Counted from the stretch's first letter, positions 23,432 to 31,210 are shown. The stretch is DNA of 32,478 nucleotides from an uncultured bacterium (GCA_903850545.1 CAINLW010000009.1:66311-98788), one strand, 5' to 3'. Program-made: numbers and translations. The notes: generated by a model from the sequence alone, not told the origin.

Positions 23432-24502
23432 TTATTTTTTTATTATTTTTACTATACCATTATTTGCATCAACTTCAACCAAATCACCGTCTTTCAGTAT
23501 TTTAGTAGCTATTTTGGTGCCAACAATACATGGAATTCTAAGCTCTCGAGAAACTATAGCCGCATGAGACGTCAATCCCCCCTCATCTGTTATGATGGCT
23601 CCAGCTCTTTTACAAGCGATCATCATTTCAGGGCCGGTGGTTTCAGCCAATAATACATCGCCTTGTTTTACCTTTTTAATTTCTTCTATTATATTACTAC
23701 TAAACAAAGTTCTAATGATTTTTACTTTTCCGCTATATACACCTTTATTGGCAATAGTACCTTTAATCTCATCTACTTGTTTACTAAAAAAATAATTTTC
23801 AAATTTAATCGATATTTTTTCTGCCCTTTCTCCTGAAATAAGTTTCCAGTCAGTGTTTTTTGATAAAACCCATGTTGTATTATCTCTGAAAGAAATCTCA
23901 ATCTTCTTATTTATTAATAAATCAACAATTTCATGATAACTAAGCCATTGTACATCTTGCCTTTTTAACCTTTTTGCAACTTCGTTTACATATTTTGCAA
24001 AAATCTTGTCATAATGATAAAAATCATTGAGAATTTCTCTTGCCTTAAATTTTATTGGGCCCATTTCATCAAAATGCTTTATTTTCTTTCCTTCCTTGAG
24101 AAATTTTTCTACTTTATCCAAGAAAAAGAATTCGGTATAAAAATAGTTTCCACCAAGAGCTTGAAATAAGCTTGCTCTCTCTAAAATCTTTTTTTTGAGT
24201 TCTTGATTACTCATTAAAGAAACTTCGTCCCTCTTTGTCTCCATAATCAATTTATTTCCTATTTTAATGTTTTTTACAATCTGCTTTTTCCATGCTGGAA
24301 ATTTATTTTGAAAAAAAATTACACCATATTCAGAAAATCTTATTCTGTCTTCTTTAGACAAGAAAAATTTTAATCCTTTATTTTTCCAGTCATAAATCAA
24401 GATGATATCAGTATTTCTAAATTCTTTAAATAGATAACATGATGTGAAGATAAAATTCACATCGTAATCTGTCCATAAATAATCGTATTCTTCTGGATTC
24501 AT
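23432..24502 (-). CDS. Protein with PEP-utilising (phosphohistidine) mobile domain
   Basis: 356 residues. The C-terminal 110 residues are a swivelling phosphohistidine domain as in PEP synthase and pyruvate phosphate dikinase: GVYSGKVKII, GDVLLAETTGPEMMIAC, then TDEGGLTSHAAIVSREL with the phospho-accepting His, and IPCIVGTKIAT. The N-terminal 240 residues carry no ATP-grasp or PEP-binding barrel; they are soluble, helical and charged, and I do not recognise them. A complete PEP synthase would need about 800 residues, so the domain must work with other proteins or other substrates. It lies 15 bases after scpA and is co-transcribed with the kinase-like gene. Confidence 0.85.
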   Translation of the reverse strand: MNPEEYDYLWTDYDVNFIFTSCYLFKEFRNTDIILIYDWKNKGLKFFLSKEDRIRFSEYGVIFFQNKFPAWKKQIVKNIKIGNKLIMETKRDEVSLMSNQELKKKILERASLFQALGGNYFYTEFFFLDKVEKFLKEGKKIKHFDEMGPIKFKAREILNDFYHYDKIFAKYVNEVAKRLKRQDVQWLSYHEIVDLLINKKIEISFRDNTTWVLSKNTDWKLISGERAEKISIKFENYFFSKQVDEIKGTIANKGVYSGKVKIIRTLFSSNIIEEIKKVKQGDVLLAETTGPEMMIACKRAGAIITDEGGLTSHAAIVSRELRIPCIVGTKIATKILKDGDLVEVDANNGIVKIIKK

Positions 24503-24517
24503 TTCAATAACAATATT

Positions 24518-25246
24518 TTAATATGATGGTATTCCAACGGACTTAGTTTCCATATGTATATCATCAAACTTATCTCTTTGATTTACCTCTATTATACCTT
24601 GTTTTACGAGCTCAAGCATAGCCAAAAAGCTTATTATTACATTTACTTTTTCTGCCTTTCCCATACCAGAAAAATCCTTAAAACTCATCTTTAACGAAGA
24701 CTGTACCCTTTTAGTAAGACTGGTAATCATTTCTTCAAGGCTTATAACCTTCGTTACTTTCAATTTTGGTTTTACATCAAACTTCGGCAAATTTTTGATA
24801 ACTTCAAAAATCGCTTTCGAAATATTTTCTGAATTCATTTCAGTACTTGGAGAAAATACTGGTTCCATTTTTCTAGTATTTGGAAAGAATATTATTTTTT
24901 TACCAAAATTGTTTTTAATAAAGACACTGAGTTCCTTGATCTTCTTATAAATTTTCAACTTCAGCTCCAAATCACGTATGTCTGTCTTTTCTTCCTCAGA
25001 AAGATTTAATGACGGTATCAGAGATCGTGATTTGATAAGTAAAAGAGTCGATGCAATAATCAAAAATTCGGAAGTATCTTTTATCGAATAAACTTCCCTA
25101 TTCTGTAAATGAGTAATAAAATCATCCGTAACCTTTGCCAAAGAAACATCGTTTATCATCAACTTTCTTTTTTCTATAAGCGAAAGTAGTAAATCCATCG
25201 GTCCCTCAAAAACTTCTGTTTTTATTTTGAATTTTTCTTCTAACAT
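24518..25246 (-). CDS. scpA: Segregation and condensation protein ScpA
   Basis: 242 residues. The kleisin subunit of the SMC-ScpAB complex. The start FKIKTEVFEGPMDLLLSLIEKRKLMINDVSLAKVTDDF matches the conserved N-terminal block that binds the SMC neck, EFLIIASTLLLIKSRSLIP follows, and the C-terminal winged helix (VIISFLAMLELVKQGIIEV) that binds the SMC head is intact. It begins two bases after the HIT gene stop and is split from scpB by three inserted genes, whereas the two are usually adjacent. Confidence 0.95.
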   Translation of the reverse strand: MLEEKFKIKTEVFEGPMDLLLSLIEKRKLMINDVSLAKVTDDFITHLQNREVYSIKDTSEFLIIASTLLLIKSRSLIPSLNLSEEEKTDIRDLELKLKIYKKIKELSVFIKNNFGKKIIFFPNTRKMEPVFSPSTEMNSENISKAIFEVIKNLPKFDVKPKLKVTKVISLEEMITSLTKRVQSSLKMSFKDFSGMGKAEKVNVIISFLAMLELVKQGIIEVNQRDKFDDIHMETKSVGIPSY

Positions 25247-25248
25247 TT

Positions 25249-25635
25249 TTATTTCAATATTATATCAGCAATTTTTTGTATTTCTTCAACCGATGCTGGT
25301 TTTGCCATGTTTGGATCTAATTCTGCTGATTTATGTATTGGTACTAAATGTATATGAATATGATCAACCCCAAAACCTTCAATAACCATACCAATTTTAG
25401 GTGGATTTAGTTTTGTTTTTAATATTTTTGAAATTATTCTTGCTTTTAACATTAATTCTTGATATTCAAAATCTTCCAAATCAAAAATATATGCATCATG
25501 TTTTTTGGGTATTAGTAATGTATGTCCAGGTTTTACAGGATTTACGTCCAAAAAAGCCAGATATTTTTCATCCTCCCAAATTTTAACGCAAGGTATTTCT
25601 CCTTTTATAATTTTACAAAAAATACATTTTCCCAT
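25249..25635 (-). CDS. HIT family hydrolase (Hint-like)
   Basis: 128 residues from the ATG at 25635; the frame is open further up to a TTG, but that stretch encodes part of an intergenic palindrome. CIFCKIIKGEIP at the start supplies two zinc cysteines, YLAFLDVNPVKPGHTLLIPKKH the core strands, and DHIHIHLVP the histidine triad. Such proteins hydrolyse nucleoside phosphoramidates, including aminoacyl-AMP slips made by synthetases, which may explain its place directly after aspS. Confidence 0.93.
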   Translation of the reverse strand: MGKCIFCKIIKGEIPCVKIWEDEKYLAFLDVNPVKPGHTLLIPKKHDAYIFDLEDFEYQELMLKARIISKILKTKLNPPKIGMVIEGFGVDHIHIHLVPIHKSAELDPNMAKPASVEEIQKIADIILK

Positions 25636-25651
25636 TTTTTTATTCTTTATG

Positions 25652-25687
25652 TGACATTCCGACATTCTCAAGAATGTCGGAATGTCA
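25652..25687. repeat. Perfect 17-bp palindrome between aspS and the HIT gene
   Basis: TGACATTCCGACATTCT (25652-25668) and its exact complement (25671-25687) are separated by CA. Each arm is built of two GACATTC units. In the aspS-HIT transcript this would form a very stable hairpin just upstream of the HIT start, without a T-run, so it is more likely a dispersed palindrome or an RNA-processing or stability element than a terminator. Confidence 0.85.
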
Positions 25688-25705
25688 GAATACTCTTAAA
25701 TAATT

Positions 25706-27154
25706 TTATTTTTTCTTCTTAATTTCCAACCCCAAATCTCTCAATAAATCTGCAGATACTGGACCAGGAGTATTCATCATCAAATCTTTTCCTTCGCCTG
25801 TCTTTGCAAAAGCAATAACTTCACGAATGTTTGGCTCATTTTCTAAAATCATCATCATTCTATCAAGACCCCAGGCTATTCCTCCATGTGGTGGCGCTCC
25901 AGTAGCAAGGGCACCCAATAGCTGACCATATTCACTTTCAATTTTATTATCATCAAAACCCATAATTTCAAGTACTTTTCTTAAAGCTTCTGGTTTATGA
26001 TTTCTAATACTACCGCCACCCATTTCATTTCCATTCAAGACCAAGTCAAACTGCGCTGCGATAATTTTTTCAATATTAGTCTTATTCATCAAATCACTCA
26101 TTGATTCTTGTTTTGGTGTTGAAAACGGATTATGAGTAAATGTCCATTTTCCTTCATCGGTTTTTTCAAACATTGGAAAATCAACTATCCAAGCAAAAGC
26201 GAGTAAATTTGGATCGTTCTTATCTGTCCTTGTATCAGGCTTGTCTGTTCCATATTTTTCCATAGCCTCTTTATATGGAATTTTTGGAAAAGGAATTTGT
26301 TGAATTTTCTTTTGGGGATATAGTTTTTGGACAATTTCAATAATGGCTTTTTCGTTTACAGCCATTACGTCTTCTTCGGTAACAAAACTCATTTCCAAGT
26401 CCATTTGCGTAAATTCTGGTTGTCTATCACCCCTTGAATCCTCGTCTCTAAAACATCTAGCAAATTGAAAATATTTTTCAAATCCGGAAACCATTAAAAG
26501 CTGTTTGTACTGTTGCGGAGATTGTGGAAGCACATAAAAACTTCCACGTTCAAGTCTGGAGGGAACTATAAAATTTCTTGAACCTTCTGCTGTTGCGTTG
26601 GTAAGATTTGGAGTTTCAATTTCACAAAAACCTTCTTTTTCAAGGATATTTCTGGTGAGTAAAACAACCTTTCCACGATTACGAATATTCTTTTGCATTC
26701 TCGATCTCCTTAAATCCAAAAATCTATTCTTTAAACGAGCCTCTTCGTTTATTTCTATTCCATTACCACGAACATCAATTGGTGGAGTAATCGCCTCGTT
26801 TAAAACTACAAGTGAAAGCATTTCAATTTCAACCGCTCCATTTACTTCATCTTTTTTTACCATTCTTTCTGGGCGGGCATTTACTTTTCCCGTAACCTCA
26901 ACGACCCATTCAGGTCTTACTGTATTCGCCGATGTATGAGCTTCGGTATGATTTGGCAAAGCTACCATCTGAACCTTTCCAGACATATCTCTCAAGTCAA
27001 TAAAAATTAGTTTACCGTGATCACGTCTAACATCCACCCATCCACAGATTTTTACTTCCTCTCCAACTTTTTTATTTAATTCTCCAATGTATGTGCGTTC
27101 CATCCCATTAGAAATTTTACCTACTGTATTTTCCTTCTTTTTGATATCACTCAT
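25706..27154 (-). CDS. aspS: Aspartyl-tRNA synthetase lacking the GAD insertion
   Basis: 482 residues against about 590 for the usual bacterial enzyme. The OB-fold anticodon domain (GWVDVRRDHGKLIFIDLRD) and class II motifs are bacterial-type: RFLDLRR (motif 1), FARCFRDEDSRGDRQPEFTQ (motif 2) and GIAWGLDRMMMIL (motif 3). The roughly 110-residue GAD domain that normally lies between YGTDKPD and the WIVDFP strand is absent; the two are only 13 residues apart. The residue after RRD is His, where E. coli has Leu; this His has been linked to tRNA-Asn recognition in non-discriminating enzymes, so the protein may also charge tRNA-Asn. It is controlled, with the small gene before it, by the T-box at 27601-27889. 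Start: ATG 27154; a second ATG 17 codons later is possible. Confidence 0.96.
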   Translation of the reverse strand: MSDIKKKENTVGKISNGMERTYIGELNKKVGEEVKICGWVDVRRDHGKLIFIDLRDMSGKVQMVALPNHTEAHTSANTVRPEWVVEVTGKVNARPERMVKKDEVNGAVEIEMLSLVVLNEAITPPIDVRGNGIEINEEARLKNRFLDLRRSRMQKNIRNRGKVVLLTRNILEKEGFCEIETPNLTNATAEGSRNFIVPSRLERGSFYVLPQSPQQYKQLLMVSGFEKYFQFARCFRDEDSRGDRQPEFTQMDLEMSFVTEEDVMAVNEKAIIEIVQKLYPQKKIQQIPFPKIPYKEAMEKYGTDKPDTRTDKNDPNLLAFAWIVDFPMFEKTDEGKWTFTHNPFSTPKQESMSDLMNKTNIEKIIAAQFDLVLNGNEMGGGSIRNHKPEALRKVLEIMGFDDNKIESEYGQLLGALATGAPPHGGIAWGLDRMMMILENEPNIREVIAFAKTGEGKDLMMNTPGPVSADLLRDLGLEIKKKK

Positions 27155-27238
27155 TTTTTATATTTCCCATTTTTATATCTGATATTTCAGAATTTCTAAC
27201 GGGACAAGTATTTTTTAGATTATTAAATTAATAAATTT

Positions 27239-27583
27239 TTAATCTTTTTTAGGTCTTATAAAAACTAGATATTGTTTGTCTTTTAGAGCCAATTCTTTCG
27301 CCATATTATTAAACTGCTCTTGTCCCCATATTAACCTATCATTTTGTAATTTTTCTGTATTTAAATCGAGTACTAACTCAACATCATTTTTACCGCTTTC
27401 CGAATATTTTTTTATTATATCAGATTCAGTTTGTATAGGAATATCTACAAATCTATCTTCTTCTGTAGAATATGCATATTCTGTTAATTTTTCTTCACCA
27501 ATAAATCCCCAACCATTGTTTGCCTTTTCTGTTTTCACTTCTTCGAGACTTGGATGTCTTGGTAAATTGTTTGATTCATTCAT
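27239..27583 (-). CDS. Unknown 114-aa protein, first gene of the T-box operon
   Basis: I do not recognise this protein. It is soluble, acidic in the middle and contains no membrane segment: LPRHPSLEEVKTEKANNGWGFIG, then EEDRFVDIPIQTESDIIKKY, DVELVLDLNTEKLQNDRLIWG and a lysine-rich end, YLVFIRPKKD. It starts 18 bases after the T-box terminator and ends 84 bases before aspS, with no terminator between them, so both answer to the same tRNA signal. The codon choice is AT-rich like that of its neighbours. It may be a synthetase partner or an unrelated passenger. Confidence 0.75.
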   Translation of the reverse strand: MNESNNLPRHPSLEEVKTEKANNGWGFIGEEKLTEYAYSTEEDRFVDIPIQTESDIIKKYSESGKNDVELVLDLNTEKLQNDRLIWGQEQFNNMAKELALKDKQYLVFIRPKKD

Positions 27584-27600
27584 AAATTATTTTATTAATT

Positions 27601-27649
27601 AAAAACGCCCTCGCAAAAACCAAAAAATATTTTGATTTTTGCGAGGGCG
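27601..27649 (-). terminator. T-box-controlled terminator
   Basis: A 14-bp perfect stem CGCCCTCGCAAAAA with TTTTTGCGAGGGCG, extended by U-G and C-G pairs, has a 12-base loop and TTTTT at 27605-27601. Its first strand is the same CGCCCTC used by the antiterminator, so the two folds exclude each other. Confidence 0.95.
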
Positions 27650-27889
27650 AACGAGTTCGCGGTGCCACCTCACTTGCTTGCCCGAACAAATTATTATTTG
27701 TTTTAGGGTCAACTCATTTACGCCCTAAAAATGGATTACCATTTCGGGCACGGGGTTCTACTGTGGACGAACACTTATAACCAAGTGTTTTAGCCCGTTT
27801 CCTCCCCAAGTTTAGCCACTCACCTTTTATAAGGTGTGTCGGCCGACGTTGTGTTTTCCACTTTTTAACAAATGGCAACGTCATAACTT
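27601..27889 (-). promoter_or_regulatory. T-box riboswitch (transcription attenuator) upstream of aspS
   Basis: The minus strand carries the T-box core GAGGTGGCACCGCGAA (27671-27656). The antiterminator is complete: GAGG pairs with CCTC (27646-27643) around the 7-base bulge TGGCACC, and GCGAA pairs with TTCGC around CTCG. The bulge TGGC would pair with a tRNA 3' end GCCA, i.e. discriminator G, as in tRNA-Asp and tRNA-Asn. The competing terminator uses the same CGCCCTC. Upstream are a short Stem III (AACAAAT/ATTTGTT, 7 bp), a region with GGGG/CCCC (27807-27804 with 27755-27752) whose internal loop has GAA facing AGTA like an S-turn, and a Stem I region closed by AAGTT/AACTT. I could not fix the specifier: GAC occurs at 27882-27880 and 27840-27838, AAC at 27855-27853. 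Uncharged tRNA should switch the operon on. Confidence 0.92.
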
Positions 27890-27927
27890 ATTAACATATA
27901 TTACAACTTATTATATTAAAAAACATA

Positions 27928-27986
27928 TTGACAATAATGTATATTAGTATATAGTTTTTTTGAACGATCCAAAAATCAAAAGGAGG
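27928..27986 (+). promoter_or_regulatory. Promoter and Shine-Dalgarno site of the 102-aa gene
   Basis: TTGACA (27928-27933), a 16-base spacer and TATAGT (27950-27955), then AGGAGG (27981-27986) nine bases before the ATG at 27996. The leftward T-box transcript must start nearby: a TATAAT on the minus strand lies at 27915-27910. Confidence 0.8.
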
Positions 27987-27995
27987 GCATGAAAC

Positions 27996-28304
27996 ATGCT
28001 CGAAAAGAAAAATATCAAAGGTAAAGTAACTGCGGTAGATATCCAAGTCGCTCTCGGTCGGCTAGATGGTATATCCGGTACTTGGACGAATTTTCAAATT
28101 GATAGTCTACCCGAAATTGTAATTTGCTTCCCATGTCTATTCGGCTTGACAACTGGAGATACGGTAAAAATACCTTATCTTTACCTAAGCAAAAAAATGC
28201 CGATGAATAGTGACACAAAAACCATGTGGGTTATAAAAGAAGGAGGTAAAATAATCGTATGGCGGAAAGGCATAAAGATTTTTACATTAGTCATCTTAGA
28301 ATGA
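27996..28304 (+). CDS. Unknown 102-aa protein in a stand-alone cassette
   Basis: I do not recognise this protein. It is small and strand-rich, without signal peptide or membrane segments: KGKVTAVDIQVALGRLDGI, then GTWTNFQIDSL, TTGDTVKIPYLYLS and MWVIKEGGKIIVWRKG. The G-K-V-x-A-V-D start and the alternating pattern would suit a small beta-barrel, which is a guess. The gene has a near-consensus promoter, an AGGAGG ribosome site and its own terminator, and its base composition is richer than its neighbours', as for the genes at 1984-2388 and 31271-31879. It stands between the T-box and the ABC exporter gene, facing the latter. Confidence 0.75.
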   Translation: MLEKKNIKGKVTAVDIQVALGRLDGISGTWTNFQIDSLPEIVICFPCLFGLTTGDTVKIPYLYLSKKMPMNSDTKTMWVIKEGGKIIVWRKGIKIFTLVILE

Positions 28305-28311
28305 TATGTCA

Positions 28312-28362
28312 GTCCACATCAAACAAAAGCTTCACGCCGACGTTTGACGTGGACTTTTGTTT
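28312..28362 (+). terminator. Terminator of the 102-aa gene
   Basis: GTCCAC-TCAAAC pairs with GTTTGA-GTGGAC (28312-28324 with 28342-28354, one A/C mismatch) around a 17-base loop, followed by TTTTGTTTT. It ends just before the stop of the facing ABC exporter gene. Confidence 0.88.
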
Positions 28363-28369
28363 TATCTGA

Positions 28370-30172
28370 TTATTTATGCAATCCAATTTGCAATTCGTAT
28401 AATCTTTTATATTCTCCATTCTTAATCTTAAGAAGTTGTAAATGCGTGCCACTTTCTATAATTTTACCGTTTTTAAATACAAGTATTTTATTTGCACGCT
28501 TAACCGTACTTAGTCTGTGAGCAATAATAAAAGTTGTCTTTCCTTTCATAAGTTCTTCGAGAGAATCCGTTATTGTTTTTTCTGAACTAGCATCTAGCGC
28601 AGATGTTGGCTCATCAAGAATCAGTATCTTTGGATTTCTAAGCATTGCTCTCGCTATAGCAACTTTTTGTTTTTGTCCGACTGATAATTTTACACCTCTT
28701 TCCCCTACTAAAGTTTCCCATTTATTTGACAGCTTCTCAACAAATTCAGTAATACCAGTTTTATCAGCTACAGATTTTAATTCTGCATCAGAAATACCGA
28801 AGCTTCCATAGGAAATATTTTTCTTTATTGAATCATTGAACAAAACAACTTCTTGAGGAACAACAGCAATATTCCTTCTCAAAAAATTCAAATCCATTTT
28901 TTCTATTGGTGTATTATCAATTGTAACTTCTCCATTTTTTGGAAAATAATAACCAGAAAGTATTTCAATCATTGTACTTTTTCCAACACCCGACTCTCCT
29001 ACTAGAGCAACTACCTCACCAGATTTTACCTCAAATGAAATCCTATTTAAAACAGGTGTTTTTTCATGATAATAAAAATCAACATTTTTAAAAGAAATAT
29101 TTCCATCTATTTTATCAAGTTTTATATAATCTTTTGGTTGATAATTTTCTGTTGGTATCTCAAATATTTTTTCACCTTTATAAATATCAACTGTACTTCC
29201 GATGATATCTTGCCATTCATATCCGAGTTCCAAGAGAGGTCCAAAAGCCATTGCGGTATAAGCATTAAATGCCAAAAGGTCACCAATAGATATCTGATGA
29301 TTTAAAACAAGTGAGAGCGAAAAACAAAATATTATAAATTGAGTAAATATAATAGTAAATTTCTGATAAAAACCCATATTTACTCTTATTGAACTTCTTT
29401 TAATAAAAGCGGGAAGTAAAAATCCAAAAAATTGATTATTTAATCTATCCTGTTCGTATTTTTCAGTATTAGAATTTTTTATTGTCTTTGTATTTTCTAA
29501 AACACCACTAAAATCAGTCCAAACTTTATTCATTTTATCCCAAAATTCACCTTGAAATTTCATTAAAGGTCTCACACCTAAAATAATTACAATCGAAAAT
29601 ATAATTAATCCAGAAATCAATATTAATAATAATTTTGGACTAATCAAATAACAAACGACCAAAGAAACAATTATACTTAAAATTTTTGGAGTAAGTTTTA
29701 TTAATACTCTAGAAAATATTAAATTTATACCACTCGCCGACATGTCAAATTGATGAACTAATGAGTTAGCATTATTTTCCTCATGAAATGAAATTGGCAT
29801 AAGAAGAACTCTACTAATACCCCGAGACATATAATCAGACCAGATGGAATTACTGACTACTAGAGAGGACATTTCTATTTTCCAATCTGCCAAGGAGGTA
29901 ATAATTTGAATAATTAGCCATATAGCCAAAAGTCCAACAAATAATGAACCGGTAAAATTCAAAATAGAAAATGTACTATTTGGTGATATTAAAGAATCAA
30001 ATAAGTGACCGGAAATATAAGGTATTATTCCATTACCAAGAGCTGAAACGACTGCAAGAATAGATAATAATATCGTTTCTTTTTTGTAAATTTTTAAGTA
30101 ATAAAAAACGGCATTAAAAGTAACTTTTAATCTTTCTTTGGTTAACTTTTTATCAACTTTTTCTTCGGTCAT
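28370..30172 (-). CDS. ABC exporter (fused permease-ATPase)
   Basis: 600 residues in the half-exporter layout. Six transmembrane helices (residues about 30-320) are followed by a nucleotide-binding domain with Walker A GESGVGKST, Q-loop VVPQEVVLF, signature LSVGQKQKVAIARAML (Val in place of the usual Gly of LSGGQ), Walker B ILILDEPTSALD and switch histidine IIAHRLSTVKRA. It works as a homo- or heterodimer, exporting lipids, peptides or drugs; the substrate is not evident. It starts two bases after the trpS stop, so it shares the trpS transcript. Confidence 0.93.
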   Translation of the reverse strand: MTEEKVDKKLTKERLKVTFNAVFYYLKIYKKETILLSILAVVSALGNGIIPYISGHLFDSLISPNSTFSILNFTGSLFVGLLAIWLIIQIITSLADWKIEMSSLVVSNSIWSDYMSRGISRVLLMPISFHEENNANSLVHQFDMSASGINLIFSRVLIKLTPKILSIIVSLVVCYLISPKLLLILISGLIIFSIVIILGVRPLMKFQGEFWDKMNKVWTDFSGVLENTKTIKNSNTEKYEQDRLNNQFFGFLLPAFIKRSSIRVNMGFYQKFTIIFTQFIIFCFSLSLVLNHQISIGDLLAFNAYTAMAFGPLLELGYEWQDIIGSTVDIYKGEKIFEIPTENYQPKDYIKLDKIDGNISFKNVDFYYHEKTPVLNRISFEVKSGEVVALVGESGVGKSTMIEILSGYYFPKNGEVTIDNTPIEKMDLNFLRRNIAVVPQEVVLFNDSIKKNISYGSFGISDAELKSVADKTGITEFVEKLSNKWETLVGERGVKLSVGQKQKVAIARAMLRNPKILILDEPTSALDASSEKTITDSLEELMKGKTTFIIAHRLSTVKRANKILVFKNGKIIESGTHLQLLKIKNGEYKRLYELQIGLHK

Positions 30173-30174
30173 TA

Positions 30175-31170
30175 TTAATAGATTTCAACTCCCACTTTTT
30201 CTCTCACTTCTTTCATTTTCTTTTCAGCATTCATCGAAACCCTTTTACCGCCATCCCTCAAAATATCTAGAACAGTGTCCATATCTTGCGCGAGCATTTG
30301 TCTTTTCTCTCTCATCGGTTTTATAAATGCTGACAAATCCGCAATAAGCAATTCTTTCGCTTCCTTATAGCCCATTCCACCATTTTTATATTTTGCTTCC
30401 AGTTTTTTCAAAGCATCACCTTCAAGTAATAACTTATGAATTGCAAAAATTGTTGATTCTTCCGGATTTTTTGATTCTGCAACCCCCTTAGAATCGGTAG
30501 GAATTTTCATAACAGCCTTTTTTATTTCTTCGTCAGTAGCAAAAAGTGGAATTACATTATCATAACTTTTACTCATTTTTCTTCCATCTATTCCAATAAC
30601 AGTTTCAACATTTGGTAATATAAAAGGCTCTGGCATTTTAAATGTTTCTCCAAAAATCCTATTAAACTTTTGTGCTGTGTCTCTAGCATATTCCACATGT
30701 TGTTTTTGATCTTGCCCCACTGGAACTATATCAGCATCTTGAATTAAAATATCAGACGCCATTAATAATGGGTAATCAAAAAGTCCGACGTTTATTTCTT
30801 TATTCTTTGCTTCTGCATCTTTGTAAGCATGAGCTCGCATAAGATATGGCATTGTAGTAATACAATTAAAAATCCAACCGAGCTCGGCAACTTGCGGAAT
30901 ATCTGATTGTTTAAATAACGTCACTTTTTTTGGATCAAGACCAATCGCTAGATAATCAAGCGCAACATCAATAATCCCCTGTTTGAGTTCTTCCCTATTT
31001 TGAACTGTTGTCATCGCATGATAATCAGCAATAAAAATATAACTTTCAAATTTGTTTTGAAGATCAACAAACTGCCTCATCGCACCAAAATAATTTCCGA
31101 TATGAACTCTGCCTGTAGGTTTTACACCGGAGATGAGTATCTTTTTTGAATTTTCATTATGTTTTAACAT
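30175..31170 (-). CDS. trpS: Tryptophanyl-tRNA synthetase
   Basis: 331 residues, normal length. Class I signatures: ILISGVKPTGRVHIGNYFGAMRQ with HIGN, and the KMSKS loop GRKMSKSYDN. IFIADYHAMTT, FKQSDIPQVAELGWIFNCIT and LMASDILIQDADIVPVGQDQKQHVEYARD are all as in bacterial TrpRS. The message looks leaderless: an extended -10 box ends seven bases before the ATG. The ABC exporter gene follows in the same transcript. Confidence 0.97.
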   Translation of the reverse strand: MLKHNENSKKILISGVKPTGRVHIGNYFGAMRQFVDLQNKFESYIFIADYHAMTTVQNREELKQGIIDVALDYLAIGLDPKKVTLFKQSDIPQVAELGWIFNCITTMPYLMRAHAYKDAEAKNKEINVGLFDYPLLMASDILIQDADIVPVGQDQKQHVEYARDTAQKFNRIFGETFKMPEPFILPNVETVIGIDGRKMSKSYDNVIPLFATDEEIKKAVMKIPTDSKGVAESKNPEESTIFAIHKLLLEGDALKKLEAKYKNGGMGYKEAKELLIADLSAFIKPMREKRQMLAQDMDTVLDILRDGGKRVSMNAEKKMKEVREKVGVEIY

Positions 31171-31177
31171 GGTTCAT

Positions 31178-31186
31178 ATAATAACA
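31178..31186 (-). promoter_or_regulatory. Extended -10 promoter of trpS
   Basis: TGTTATTAT on the minus strand (31186-31178) ends seven bases before the trpS ATG. Initiation at the usual distance falls on or next to the A of the start codon. No ribosome site is present. Confidence 0.6.
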
Positions 31187-31210
31187 AAATATTCAATTTA
31201 TTGAAAGACA

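Noticed and set aside
27752-27807. Similarity to RNase P RNA motifs (GGGGAGGAAAC and ACAGTAGAACCC)
   Set aside because: The two motifs are only about 35 bases apart, the rest of RNase P RNA is missing, and the stretch lies inside the T-box leader, where it folds as an internal-loop hairpin.
28015-28218. Open frame on the minus strand inside the 102-aa gene
   Set aside because: It has no promoter or ribosome site of its own, whereas the plus-strand frame has a consensus promoter, AGGAGG and a terminator.
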